Part shown: piece after piece, positions 1-7,277 of the stretch
Position numbering within the stretch: the first letter of the stretch is position 1
Layout of the letters: the number at the start of each line of letters is the position of its first letter
Source of the DNA: Burkholderiaceae bacterium
Lineage (GTDB): Bacteria > Pseudomonadota > Gammaproteobacteria > Burkholderiales > Burkholderiaceae_C
Reading direction: 5' to 3'
DNA: 39,389 nt
Assembly: GCA_019234815.1 (NCBI GenBank)
Contig: JAFALA010000009.1
Location: forward strand, 1-39,389
The notes under the pieces: generated by a model
The model's database searches: none
The model's input: only the letters and a program-made list of their open reading frames with translations
Told to the model about the DNA's origin: nothing
Made by a program: the position numbers and the translations under genes

Positions 1-518
1 TGCGCGCGACCCTTGCCGGCGCGGGCGGGCGGGTTGCACAGGCCGCAGACATAATGACGGGCAATTTCATGCGGATGCGTCACGAAATGACCGCCGCATT
101 TGCTGCACTTGGTCATGCTCAGCATGCCGTTGTCAACGAACTTCACCAGGCGCCAGGCGCGGGTGATCGACAGCAGTTGCTCCAGGCCCTGTGCCTGGGT
201 CTGCTCCTGGTAGAGCTGGTAGGCCTTGATGACGGCGTCGATCTCGTCCATCTCGGTGACCTTGTTCAGGTACTCGTGCAGATTCAGGAACAAGGAGGCA
301 TGGATATTGGGCTGCCAGGTCATGAACCAGTCGGTCGAGAACGGCAGTTGGCCTTTGCTCGGGCTCTTGCCGGACACTTCCTTGTACAGGCGCAGCAAAC
401 GCTCGTAGGACAGATCCGTCTCCGACTCCAGCACCTGCAGCCGGGCGCCCAGGTTGATCAGCATCACCGCACGTTCGATCTGGCGGGCTTCGGTCAGTAT
501 GCTTTTTTGTGGGCGCAT
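1..518 (-). CDS. flhC: Flagellar transcriptional regulator FlhC (C-terminus cut by window edge)
   Basis: FlhC is the DNA-contacting and zinc-binding subunit of the FlhD4C2 activator, which switches on early flagellar genes together with sigma-70 RNA polymerase. The reading frame starts at an ATG at 518 preceded by AAGGAAG and runs off the left edge after about 172 codons. E. coli FlhC is 192 aa, so only a short tail is missing. The opening (MRPQKSILTEARQ) and the body match the family. The four zinc-ligand cysteines are visible as CSKC (C138, C141) and CGLC (C158, C161), one residue off the E. coli numbering. It lies 36 bp downstream of flhD on the same strand, the usual flhDC operon. Confidence 0.95.
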   Translation of the reverse strand, partial: MRPQKSILTEARQIERAVMLINLGARLQVLESETDLSYERLLRLYKEVSGKSPSKGQLPFSTDWFMTWQPNIHASLFLNLHEYLNKVTEMDEIDAVIKAYQLYQEQTQAQGLEQLLSITRAWRLVKFVDNGMLSMTKCSKCGGHFVTHPHEIARHYVCGLCNPPARAGKGRA

Positions 519-554
519 GATGGTCTTCCTTGAATCGTTTGAACTACAGGCGGC

Positions 555-881
555 TCAGGCGGCTTCTTGGTGGCGGCCGGCCATCAGGATGCTGGCATGC
601 AGGCGGGACACGGCGTCGTTCGCCGCCGCCTTGGCGCTGCTGTTGGTCAGCAGGCCCCAGACCAGGTCGTCGTCCATGCGGAAGCGGCACAGCAAGGTGT
701 TGCCGGCGGCCATTTTCATGATCTGCGCCGGGCTCAGGGTGTTGAGCAGCGTGGCCGTCTCTTCCGAGATGCCCAGGCGGTACAGCGCTTGTTCGCGATC
801 GGCGCGAATCAGGCTTTGTGCCAGCATCAGGTAAGACAGATTGGCTTCACGGATTTCGGCGAGGATTTGATCGGCGTTCAT
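555..881 (-). CDS. flhD: Flagellar transcriptional regulator FlhD
   Basis: This 108-aa protein is the dimerising subunit of the FlhD4C2 master regulator of flagellar class II genes. The N-terminal segment (NLSYLMLAQSLI, then LYRLGIS) follows E. coli FlhD closely. Cys65, which forms the inter-subunit disulfide in E. coli FlhD, is present at the same position in LLCRFRMDDD. The ATG at 881 has a good ribosome binding site (CAGGAG, about 7 nt upstream). It is the first gene of flhDC. The roughly 270 bp upstream contain no convincing sigma-70 promoter that I can identify by eye. A hairpin at 1083-1104 separates it from the glycosyltransferase operon, which points the same way. Confidence 0.95.
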   Translation of the reverse strand: MNADQILAEIREANLSYLMLAQSLIRADREQALYRLGISEETATLLNTLSPAQIMKMAAGNTLLCRFRMDDDLVWGLLTNSSAKAAANDAVSRLHASILMAGRHQEAA

Positions 882-1082
882 GTCGGACTCCTGAGGGACT
901 GATGTTCGTGCTGCTGTTTTGTTTCAGCGTGGAACGAATTTTGGTCCTCCGAATAAGTTCCCAACATCAGCCCATTTCCGTCCCTTGAGTCCCTCTTCTT
1001 CCCTGGCGCCTGTCAGATCAATTCCTACACGCCTGACTCGCAAACCGGCTCCGCCCCAGGGGAAACGGTGTCCGCAAAGCCA

Positions 1083-1112
1083 ATCGGCCGCTTGCGCGGC
1101 CGATCGATTTTT
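1083..1112 (-). terminator. Strong hairpin between glycosyltransferase operon and flhDC
   Basis: There is a perfect 9-bp stem (ATCGGCCGC at 1083-1091 with GCGGCCGAT at 1096-1104) and a TTGC loop. On the minus strand, the only strand with an upstream gene, it sits about 50 bp after the stop codon at 1153 and is followed by the imperfect T-rich TTGGCTTT. The better T-tract (TTTTT, 1108-1112) is on the plus-strand side, where no gene reads in. It is probably the terminator of the glycosyltransferase operon, insulating flhDC. Confidence 0.6.
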
Positions 1113-1152
1113 CACCCGCCTTGTAGGCGTTTGCAGGCGTTTGCAGGTGCTT

Positions 1153-2694
1153 TCAGGGCGCCGACAGAATTTCGGCGACAGGTTCCGCCTGCCCCACAGA
1201 GGCCGACGGACCCGACGCCGGCAGCGGCCAGTCGTCAGGCAGGGCGAAATCGGGCCGCACCATGCGGGCGGTGGTGCGTTCGCGCGGCGTCGTCTCGACC
1301 TTGGCGAGCACCACCCGCATGAATGAGGCCTGCGACCGGTCGCAACTGCGCAGGCCCTCGTTCAGGTACTCGAAGCTGTTCACCTGGAAGCGGTGCTCGA
1401 ACCAGCCCAGGTACCAGAACCAATCGGTGTAGTAGAGCCAGGATTTCTCATTCAGCGCGCGCAAGTGCGTCGGGTCCTGCCAGGCGGTGGGTGCGTGCTC
1501 GTAAGGCACCTCGATGACGAACTCACCGCCGACTTTCAGCAGCTTCAGGCAGTTGCCCATCAACTCGGGCAGATCAGGCACATGCTCCAGCACGTTGTTG
1601 GCAAAGATCCGTTCGACCTGGCCCTGCGCCAGCACCAGGGGTCCGCCGAACGCCGTGTCGGCCTGGACCGGGAATTCGGTCGGCACGCCCAGATCCAGCA
1701 CCAGGTCGGGCTCGGCGCGGTCCAGAATATCGATGTTGAGCCAGCCCGCCTTGTAGTCCTTGCCCGAACCCAGGTTGATGCGCGTGGGTGCCCAGGCCTC
1801 GGTCGAACGGTGCTGCTGATGGAAGCCCGCATAGCCTGCCGCAAAGGCGAGCACGTCGGCGTAGGCCTCGATGGGGTCCGACTCGCTGAAGCGCTGCAGC
1901 TGGGCGCGGGCCTGCGCATAGAACGCCGGCGTCTTGAACTCTTCGGCGAAAAAGCGCTCCAGATCATCTTCCTTGAACCAGCTCACGCTGTCCTCGAACG
2001 CTTCATGCGGACGGGTCCGCTCGCCGCGCTCCGAGATGACCGGCGTGCCCAGCGACAGGCAGGTCGAGACGCGCGCCTGCTCGAAGCGGCTGCTCTCGTA
2101 GAAATGCATGTTCAGCACCGCCTTGGACTGCACGATGGCGGCGTCGCGCTCCGGGCCGTACAAGGGGGCGTTGAACATGCAAACCTTGTGCCCCAGGGCC
2201 TCGATCCGGTCGATCATGGCCTTGCGGCGTGCGTTCATGCTGCCGATGAAGAGCAGGTCGATGGGCCGCTCCTCCAGAGGAACAACGGCCTCGGCAGGCT
2301 TCAGGTACGGCGCGTAATGAAGCGCAAACAAGGGCACGTCATTGACGTGTTGGGTATAGGCCGGCACGTTCTCGGCGTCATAGTCGACCACGGCCGAGGT
2401 CCCCAGCAGCTTCAGGTAGTCCGGCGGGACGGCCGCACCGCCCTGCCCCAGCTGTTCCAGGTTCACGAACACGCAGCTGTAGCGCTGCCGCAGGCCGGCG
2501 TCGAAGCCCAGGTGGGCGCCGAAGACAAAGTTGACCGCGTCGTGCCGCAGGCGGTTCTTGCTCAGGCTGACCTCAGCCCCCATGCGACGGAACTGATGGC
2601 GAAAGTAGCGGGCCTGATCGAGAAAGCCCAGGGCGTGCACATAGCCCGCCGGCTGCATGATGCACAGATGAACACGTGGCAATGTGACGCTCAT
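1153..2694 (-). CDS. Glycosyltransferase-methyltransferase fusion, probable flagellin modification
   Basis: This is a 513-aa protein. Residues about 1-290 look like a GT-B (family 1/CgeB-like) glycosyltransferase: a DLLFIGSMNARR strand-turn near 146-157 and a C-terminal nucleotide-sugar region with FYESSRFEQARVSTCLSLGTPVIS at about 198-221. Residues about 303-430 are a class I SAM-dependent methyltransferase, with motif I INLGSGKDY near 306-314, NVLEHVPDL near 367-375, and a KVGGEFVIEVPYE strand after it. A longer in-frame extension exists, but the start at 2694 overlaps the upstream stop codon as ATGA, which indicates translational coupling. Its neighbours (GT41 enzyme, flhDC, flagellins) suggest it extends and methylates the flagellin glycan. 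The sugar and acceptor cannot be read from the sequence. It could instead act on another surface glycan. Confidence 0.75.
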   Translation of the reverse strand: MSVTLPRVHLCIMQPAGYVHALGFLDQARYFRHQFRRMGAEVSLSKNRLRHDAVNFVFGAHLGFDAGLRQRYSCVFVNLEQLGQGGAAVPPDYLKLLGTSAVVDYDAENVPAYTQHVNDVPLFALHYAPYLKPAEAVVPLEERPIDLLFIGSMNARRKAMIDRIEALGHKVCMFNAPLYGPERDAAIVQSKAVLNMHFYESSRFEQARVSTCLSLGTPVISERGERTRPHEAFEDSVSWFKEDDLERFFAEEFKTPAFYAQARAQLQRFSESDPIEAYADVLAFAAGYAGFHQQHRSTEAWAPTRINLGSGKDYKAGWLNIDILDRAEPDLVLDLGVPTEFPVQADTAFGGPLVLAQGQVERIFANNVLEHVPDLPELMGNCLKLLKVGGEFVIEVPYEHAPTAWQDPTHLRALNEKSWLYYTDWFWYLGWFEHRFQVNSFEYLNEGLRSCDRSQASFMRVVLAKVETTPRERTTARMVRPDFALPDDWPLPASGPSASVGQAEPVAEILSAP

Positions 2695-4688
2695 GGGGCA
2701 ACTCCATCGGTGTGAGAGGTCTGTGCTTGGACACGCGGCAGCGCTTCCAGTTGGAAAGGCGCCGCCGGCAGGCCCTGCGCCCAGCGTTCGGCCATGGCCC
2801 AGAGCAGGCGGCCGAAATCGCGTGTGTAGGTATCGCTGTCGAACAGGTCCGCTGTTTCGCGGGCGGCGATGAGGTGGTCCCGCAGGGCCCGGCGCGCCTG
2901 CGCATCGCGACCCAGGCGCAAAACCTGGGCGCGGTAGCTGTCCAGGTCGTTGCAGATCAGCTCCGGCAGGCCGACCGCGTTCAACAGGCTGGCGGCCACC
3001 CGGGAGGCAAAGGTCTGCCCTGCATAGGTGACGACCGGCACGCCGTTCCACAAGGCATCGCTGGCGGTGGTGTGGCCATTGCAGGGCCAGGTGTCGATGA
3101 AGATGTCGGCCTGCGCCATGCGCGTCATGTGCTCTGCGTTGCCCACCCGGGGCGCAAAGATGACGCGAGCCGGATCGACACCCTCGTTTTCAATGCATGC
3201 CAGGATGGGCGCCCGCGAGGTCTTGTTCCATCCCAGCAGCCAAAGCACGGCATCGGGCAGCTCCTTGAGCAGGCCGGCCCAGACCTTCAGGATCTCCGGC
3301 GTGAGCTTGAAGGGCTGGTTGAAACCGCACAGCACCAGCGCGTCCTCCGGCAGGCCCAGTTCAGCGCGGGTGATGGTCTTGGGCAAGGGCCGCTTGCGGT
3401 CGTTCGGTTGGTAGCAAATCGGCATCAGGGCCAGTTTTTCCGTGTAGTACGGCTGGTGCTCCAAGGGCGACGCGACGGGATCGCCAATGAAATAGTCGAT
3501 GTACTCGGCACCGGACGTTGCCGGAAAACCGAGATAGCTGACCTGCACGGGCGCGGCCCGGCAAGCGAACAGGCCCAGCCGGTTGTCCTTGGTGTGCCCC
3601 TTCAAATCGATCAGCACATCGATCTGGCTGTCCCGGATTTGGTGCGCGGTTTCAATGTCGCTGCGGGCCGTCACATCATGGAAATGCTCGACGGCGCGGA
3701 TCAGGCGCTGGCGCATCGGGCTCTTGTCGTCCGGACCGTGCGAAAAGATGCTGACCTCGAAACGGCTCTTGTCCAGCTTTTCAAACACCTCCGCCATCAG
3801 GATGGCCGTGGCGTGCTGATGCATGTCCGCCGACACGAAGCCGACGCGAAGACGCTCGCCCAAGGGGCGATGGCCCATGGGCGGCAGTTCCGGCAACCGC
3901 TGCGCGAAGAACTCGGCACAGGAGCGGACCCCGCGAAAGATGAGTTCGGGATCGGTGCACAGGACCGCGCAGGAAAAGCCCGAGGTCCAGGACGACGCAT
4001 TCTCCGGCAGGTCCCGGATCATGCCGTTCATCACCTCCAGGTCGGCCTGGGCCCGGTCCCATCGGCACATTTCGCGCTCAAGGAACGTCAGCAAGGTCTG
4101 CGCAGAGATGTTGCCGGGCCCCAGGCCCAGTGTCAGGGCGGTGCGCAGGCACTCGCTGGCCTCGGGTTTCATGTCCAGCGCATTGAAGCTCAGCCCCATC
4201 CGGTAGTGCGACAGGGCATGTGAAATATCGTGTTGAAGCCCTTCGAACAAGATGCTGATGGACTCCTTGTACCGACCGCCGTTGAACAGCGAGGAGCCCA
4301 AATCGTAGTAATACTGCGCATCCCGCGGCAGGTGCTCGGGCAATGCAAGCATCAGGTCCGAGGCTTCCGAATAGCGATGCTGGCGCGTCAGGATGCTGGC
4401 CGCCATCTCGCGCGCGATGGTCTGATCCGGATCCAGCGCCAGCACCTGCAATGCCGTCTTGAGCGCGTCATCGAATTGGTACTGCTTGGTCTGCATCCAT
4501 GCCAGGTTGAGCAGATACACGGCCTCTGTCGGCACCTTGGAGACAGCCATCCGGAACGAGGCTGCGGCGCGCGCCCAATCCGAGTTCTTTGAGTGCTCAA
4601 CGCCCTTTTTCCAGTGGTTCTGCGCGCTCAGCAACACCTGGTCCGGATACCGTCTCTTGGGACGATGCGATTGAGTCATGGCATTCAT
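2691..4688 (-). CDS. TPR-containing GT41 (SPINDLY/OGT-type) glycosyltransferase, probable flagellin O-glycosyltransferase
   Basis: This is a 665-aa protein. Residues about 20-230 are helical TPR-like repeats, for example around DLGSSLFNGGRYKESI. Residues about 279-650 are a GT41 catalytic domain: LRVGFVSADMHQHAT (H290/H292, active-site region), DLKGHTKDNR, APVQVSYLGFPATSG, FNQPFKLTPE (K461, nucleotide-phosphate lysine in OGT) and IDTWPCNGHTTASDAL (D532, UDP-binding aspartate). In bacteria such enzymes O-glycosylate Ser/Thr of surface proteins including flagellins. This one sits between flhDC and two flagellin genes. The start is uncertain: ATG 4688 is used here, ATG 4679 and TTG 4721 are alternatives, and none has a strong Shine-Dalgarno. 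It is the first gene of a two-gene operon. A TAGAAT -10-like hexamer lies at 4745-4740 on the minus strand, without a good -35. Confidence 0.85.
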   Translation of the reverse strand: MNAMTQSHRPKRRYPDQVLLSAQNHWKKGVEHSKNSDWARAAASFRMAVSKVPTEAVYLLNLAWMQTKQYQFDDALKTALQVLALDPDQTIAREMAASILTRQHRYSEASDLMLALPEHLPRDAQYYYDLGSSLFNGGRYKESISILFEGLQHDISHALSHYRMGLSFNALDMKPEASECLRTALTLGLGPGNISAQTLLTFLEREMCRWDRAQADLEVMNGMIRDLPENASSWTSGFSCAVLCTDPELIFRGVRSCAEFFAQRLPELPPMGHRPLGERLRVGFVSADMHQHATAILMAEVFEKLDKSRFEVSIFSHGPDDKSPMRQRLIRAVEHFHDVTARSDIETAHQIRDSQIDVLIDLKGHTKDNRLGLFACRAAPVQVSYLGFPATSGAEYIDYFIGDPVASPLEHQPYYTEKLALMPICYQPNDRKRPLPKTITRAELGLPEDALVLCGFNQPFKLTPEILKVWAGLLKELPDAVLWLLGWNKTSRAPILACIENEGVDPARVIFAPRVGNAEHMTRMAQADIFIDTWPCNGHTTASDALWNGVPVVTYAGQTFASRVAASLLNAVGLPELICNDLDSYRAQVLRLGRDAQARRALRDHLIAARETADLFDSDTYTRDFGRLLWAMAERWAQGLPAAPFQLEALPRVQAQTSHTDGVAP

Positions 4689-4761
4689 GCAGCCTGAGCG
4701 TCGCGAGCGCAACGCCCCCAATTTGTTGACATATGCCGGATTCTAGAAATCGAAATTCAGC

Positions 4762-4788
4762 TAAAGACGCGGAGAAACATGCCGATCA
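4762..4788 (+). promoter_or_regulatory. Distal sigma-28 (FliA) promoter of fliC1
   Basis: TAAAGACG, exactly 11 nt, then GCCGATCA. The enterobacterial FliA consensus is TAAAGTTT-N11-GCCGATAA. The -35 core TAAAG and the GCCGAT core of the -10 are perfect and the spacing is exact. It points to fliC1 and would give a leader of about 330 nt. Confidence 0.8.
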
Positions 4789-4851
4789 CAGACCTTTTCC
4801 TGGCTTGTGTTCCACCGGGAACGACAGACCAGAAAAAAATTCGACAGTGCC

Positions 4852-4879
4852 TAAAGTTCGAAACGAGGACGGCCGATAC
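4852..4879 (+). promoter_or_regulatory. Proximal sigma-28 (FliA) promoter of fliC1
   Basis: TAAAGTTC, 12 nt, then GCCGATAC. Seven of eight bases match in each element and the spacer is one base longer than the usual 11. It is 90 bp downstream of a second sigma-28 promoter in the same orientation and would give a leader of about 240 nt. Confidence 0.8.
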
Positions 4880-5124
4880 AGCACCTAACGGCGAAGAGAA
4901 ATCTGAACCGGGGTCCGGAGACAGCTAGGTACGACCCACACTGGCGAGCAATCCCAGTCAGGTATGCAGCGCTGAGTCACGCCGGGCGAGCAAACCCTTC
5001 ACTTCTGTGGAGGGGCGTTTAAGCAAGGCCGACGATGCATGAAGGAACGCATCCAGGCCTTGTGCAGACAGCGCCGGTGCTCGAACCGGTATGACTGAAC
5101 TAACCTTGTTATGGAGATTTTGAA
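4880..5124 (+). other. Structured 5' leader of fliC1
   Basis: This stretch between the proximal sigma-28 promoter and the fliC1 ATG holds no protein gene but at least four hairpins. A (4940-4958): ACTGG/CCAGT. B: AAAC 4992-4995 with GTTT 5017-5020, then CCTTC 4996-5000 with GAGGG 5010-5014. C: CAAGGCC 5024-5030 with GGCCTTG 5056-5062, then an internal loop, then GATGC 5034-5038 with GCATC 5049-5053 and a 10-nt loop. D: CCGGT 5074-5078 with ACCGG 5085-5089. The fliC1 ribosome binding site (TGGAG) follows at about 5112-5116. The pairings were read by eye. A regulatory role is an inference. Confidence 0.55.
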
Positions 5125-5964
5125 ATGTCCAGCGTAATCAATACCAACATCATGTCGCTCGATGCCCAGCGCAATCTGGCAGGCAGCCAGATGTCCTTGG
5201 CCACCTCGATGCAACGCCTGTCCAGCGGCTTGCGCATCAATTCTGCAGCAGACGACGCCGCCGGTCTGGCGATCTCGCAGCGTATGGAAGCCCAGGTTCG
5301 CGGCATGAACGTCGCCATCCGCAACACCAACGACGGCATCTCGTATGCCCAGACCGCCGACGGCGCGCTCGGCCAGATCGGCAACGCCCTGCAGCGTATG
5401 CGTGAACTGGCGGTTCAGGCCGCCAACGGCACGAACAGCGGCAGCGATCTGGATTCGTTGAACAACGAATTCGGCCAGCTCGGCTCGGAAATTGCGCGTG
5501 TCGTGAATGCGACCACGTTCAACGGCCAAAGCATCCTGGCATCCACCGGCACGGTCAACTTCCAAGTCGGCGCCAACACGACGGTGGGCGTTGACACGAT
5601 CGCCGTCACGTCGACCAACCTCAACACCGACACGACGATCTCCGGCGTGACGGCAGCCGTGATCAACTCCACGCAAAGCCAAGCGCAGTTGCTGACCACG
5701 ATTGCCTCCATCGACTCTGCCATCAACGACATCAACGACACCCGCGCCACCTTCGGTGCCATCGAGAATCGTTTCAATTCGGTGGTCTCGAACCTGCAGG
5801 TCTCGGTGGAGAACCAGTCGGCCGCCAAGAGCCGGATCACCGATGCGGACTTCGCGTCTGAAACGGCCAACCTGTCTCGAGCCCAGATTCTGCAGCAGGC
5901 CGGCAACGCGATGGTGGCCCAGGCCAACCAGCAGCCGCAGTTGGTGCTCAAACTGCTCGGCTAA
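5125..5964 (+). CDS. fliC: Flagellin 1
   Basis: This 279-aa flagellin is the filament subunit exported through the flagellar type III system. The N-terminal D0/D1 region ([32 protein letters not shown]), the D1 motif [14 protein letters not shown] and the C-terminal D0 helix ([15 protein letters not shown] ending VLKLLG) are all present. The central region, about 160-205, is short and rich in Thr/Ser/Asn (e.g. [18 protein letters not shown]), so the protein lacks large D2/D3 domains. These Ser/Thr residues are candidate acceptors for the nearby GT41 enzyme. It is preceded by two sigma-28 promoters and a long structured leader and ended by a strong terminator, so it is probably monocistronic. 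Its paralogue follows 300 bp downstream. Confidence 0.97.
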   Translation: MSSVINTNIMSLDAQRNLAGSQMSLATSMQRLSSGLRINSAADDAAGLAISQRMEAQVRGMNVAIRNTNDGISYAQTADGALGQIGNALQRMRELAVQAANGTNSGSDLDSLNNEFGQLGSEIARVVNATTFNGQSILASTGTVNFQVGANTTVGVDTIAVTSTNLNTDTTISGVTAAVINSTQSQAQLLTTIASIDSAINDINDTRATFGAIENRFNSVVSNLQVSVENQSAAKSRITDADFASETANLSRAQILQQAGNAMVAQANQQPQLVLKLLG

Positions 5965-5999
5965 ACGCCTGACAGCACGAACTGACTGCAATCGTGCAC

Positions 6000-6030
6000 G
6001 CCGCTGCAGCCCTGGCCGCAGCGGCTTTTT
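6000..6030 (+). terminator. Rho-independent terminator of fliC1
   Basis: An 8-bp stem GCCGCTGC (6000-6007) pairs with GCAGCGGC (6018-6025), followed directly by TTTTT. It lies about 35 bp after the fliC1 stop codon. Confidence 0.9.
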
Positions 6031-6270
6031 CATCGCTTTGAAACAGGGGGGTTTCTCCGCCTCATTTCCGCCCTTCATTCCAGTCCGGCTTTATCAACAA
6101 TGATCCCCAGCGAGATTCATTTCGAAGCTCGCCAGTCGCCAGCGCCATCTTTTAAATCGGATGACCGGCAACGTCAGGGGTCCCCAGGCATCGCCCCGCG
6201 TCGTTTAAGGATTGATGTCTTGCCGCCCCGGCGTTGACGCCGACAGCCACTGGATTTTGAGGAGTTCGAA
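6031..6270 (+). other. Upstream region of fliC2 without recognisable promoter
   Basis: No gene is seen here. Unlike fliC1, fliD, fliS and fliE, this stretch has no sigma-28 pair that I can find. The nearest is TTAAGGAT (from 6205) with GCCGCCCC after only 9 nt, which is poor in both spacing and -10. A good ribosome binding site (GAGGAG, 8 nt before the ATG) lies at the end. No sigma-54 element (GG-N10-GC) is convincing. Confidence 0.5.
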
Positions 6271-7116
6271 ATGCCCCAAACCATCAATACCAACATCATG
6301 TCGTTGGATGCGCAGCGAAACCTGAACATGTCCCAGTCTTCGCTAGCGACCTCCATGCAGCGTCTGTCGTCGGGTTTGCGCATCAACAGCGCCCGGGACG
6401 ATGCCGCCGGCCTGGCCATTGCCGAGCGCATGAAGGCGCAGGTCAACGGCATGAACGTGGCCGCCCGCAACGCCAATGACGGCATCTCGATGGCTCAGAC
6501 CGCGGAAGGGGCTCTGGGGCAAGTGGGCGAAGCCTTGCAGCGCATGCGGGAACTCGCCGTCCAGGCCGCGAACGGCACCAACAGTGCGAGCGACCTGGCT
6601 TCCCTGAACAAGGAGTTCCAGCAACTCAACTCCGAAATCACCCGCGTGCTGAATGGCACCACCTTCAACGGTGTGACCATCCTCGGCGCCAGCGCCGGCG
6701 CCACCAATTTCCAGATTGGCGCCAACACGACGGTGAACGACGTGATCACGATCACCACCGTCGACATGGCGACCGATCCCAGCATCACGCAGGTCAACTC
6801 GGACGGCATCGACGCCACCGCGCAGGCCACCTACTCGATTCAGTCCACCATCTCTGACATTGATTCCGCGATCAATCGCATCAATGACGAGCGCGCCATG
6901 TACGGCGCCACTGAGAATCGTTTCAATTCCGTGATTTCCAACCTGCAGGTGTCGGTTGAAAACCAGTCCGCCGCGCAGAGCCGCATCATGGATGCCGACT
7001 ACGCCGCGGAAACCGCCAACATGAGCCGGGCCAACATCCTCCAGCAGGCCGGCAATGCGATGGTGGCGCAGGCCAACCAGTTGCCCCAGCAGGTGCTCAA
7101 GCTCCTGCAAGGTTGA
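6271..7116 (+). CDS. fliC2: Flagellin 2
   Basis: This 281-aa flagellin is a paralogue of the preceding gene. It shares nearly all of the D0/D1 N-terminus ([37 protein letters not shown]) and C-terminus ([15 protein letters not shown], ending VLKLLQG). The central part, about 165-205, differs ([15 protein letters not shown], then [15 protein letters not shown]) and is again short. It has an excellent ribosome binding site (GAGGAG) but no recognisable sigma-28 promoter, and a terminator stands between it and fliC1. It may be a minor or conditionally expressed filament subunit. Recent duplication followed by divergence of the exposed region is the simplest origin. Confidence 0.95.
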   Translation: MPQTINTNIMSLDAQRNLNMSQSSLATSMQRLSSGLRINSARDDAAGLAIAERMKAQVNGMNVAARNANDGISMAQTAEGALGQVGEALQRMRELAVQAANGTNSASDLASLNKEFQQLNSEITRVLNGTTFNGVTILGASAGATNFQIGANTTVNDVITITTVDMATDPSITQVNSDGIDATAQATYSIQSTISDIDSAINRINDERAMYGATENRFNSVISNLQVSVENQSAAQSRIMDADYAAETANMSRANILQQAGNAMVAQANQLPQQVLKLLQG

Positions 7117-7151
7117 AAGGCTTGAGTCCAACCTTGTAAGGCGTCTTTTTT
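7108..7151 (+). terminator. Probable terminator of fliC2
   Basis: CAAGGTTG (7108-7115, overlapping the stop codon) pairs with CAACCTTG (7129-7136). A TTTTTT run (ending about 7151) begins 8 nt later. The stem is perfect, but the gap before the T-run makes this less certain than the fliC1 terminator. Confidence 0.55.
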
Positions 7152-7196
7152 CGCCAGCAGGCCCCTTGTCATGAGTTGAAACTGCTCGCTCAGGGC

Positions 7197-7223
7197 TCAA
7201 GAATTCGCCCGACTGGTCGATAG
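7197..7223 (+). promoter_or_regulatory. Sigma-28 promoter of fliD
   Basis: TCAAGAAT, exactly 11 nt, then GTCGATAG. The -35 core matches TAAAG in 4 of 5 and the -10 matches GCCGATAA in 6 of 8, with exact spacing. It lies 54 bp before the fliD start. Confidence 0.65.
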
Positions 7224-7277
7224 ACGATGCAATAACAAGCGTATTCAAACGATTCAGCCAAGCGATCCGAGGGCTAC

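Noticed and set aside
1125-1144. Tandem 10-bp repeat AGGCGTTTGC, two copies
   Set aside because: Only two copies, at the very end of the glycosyltransferase gene's downstream region; no link to a mobile element or regulator.
2695-3051. Longer start for the glycosyltransferase-methyltransferase protein
   Set aside because: It would overlap the GT41 gene by about 360 bp; the ATGA overlap at 2691-2694 explains the start better.
4975-5062. Partial resemblance of the fliC1 leader (CACGCC...GCAAACC) to the c-di-GMP-I (GEMM) riboswitch
   Set aside because: The conserved core segments of GEMM (GGGACGCAAAGCC and the tetraloop/receptor parts) are not present in the right order, so the likeness is limited to a few bases.
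6205-6229. Possible sigma-28 promoter for fliC2
   Set aside because: Spacer is only 9 nt and the -10 matches about half of the consensus.
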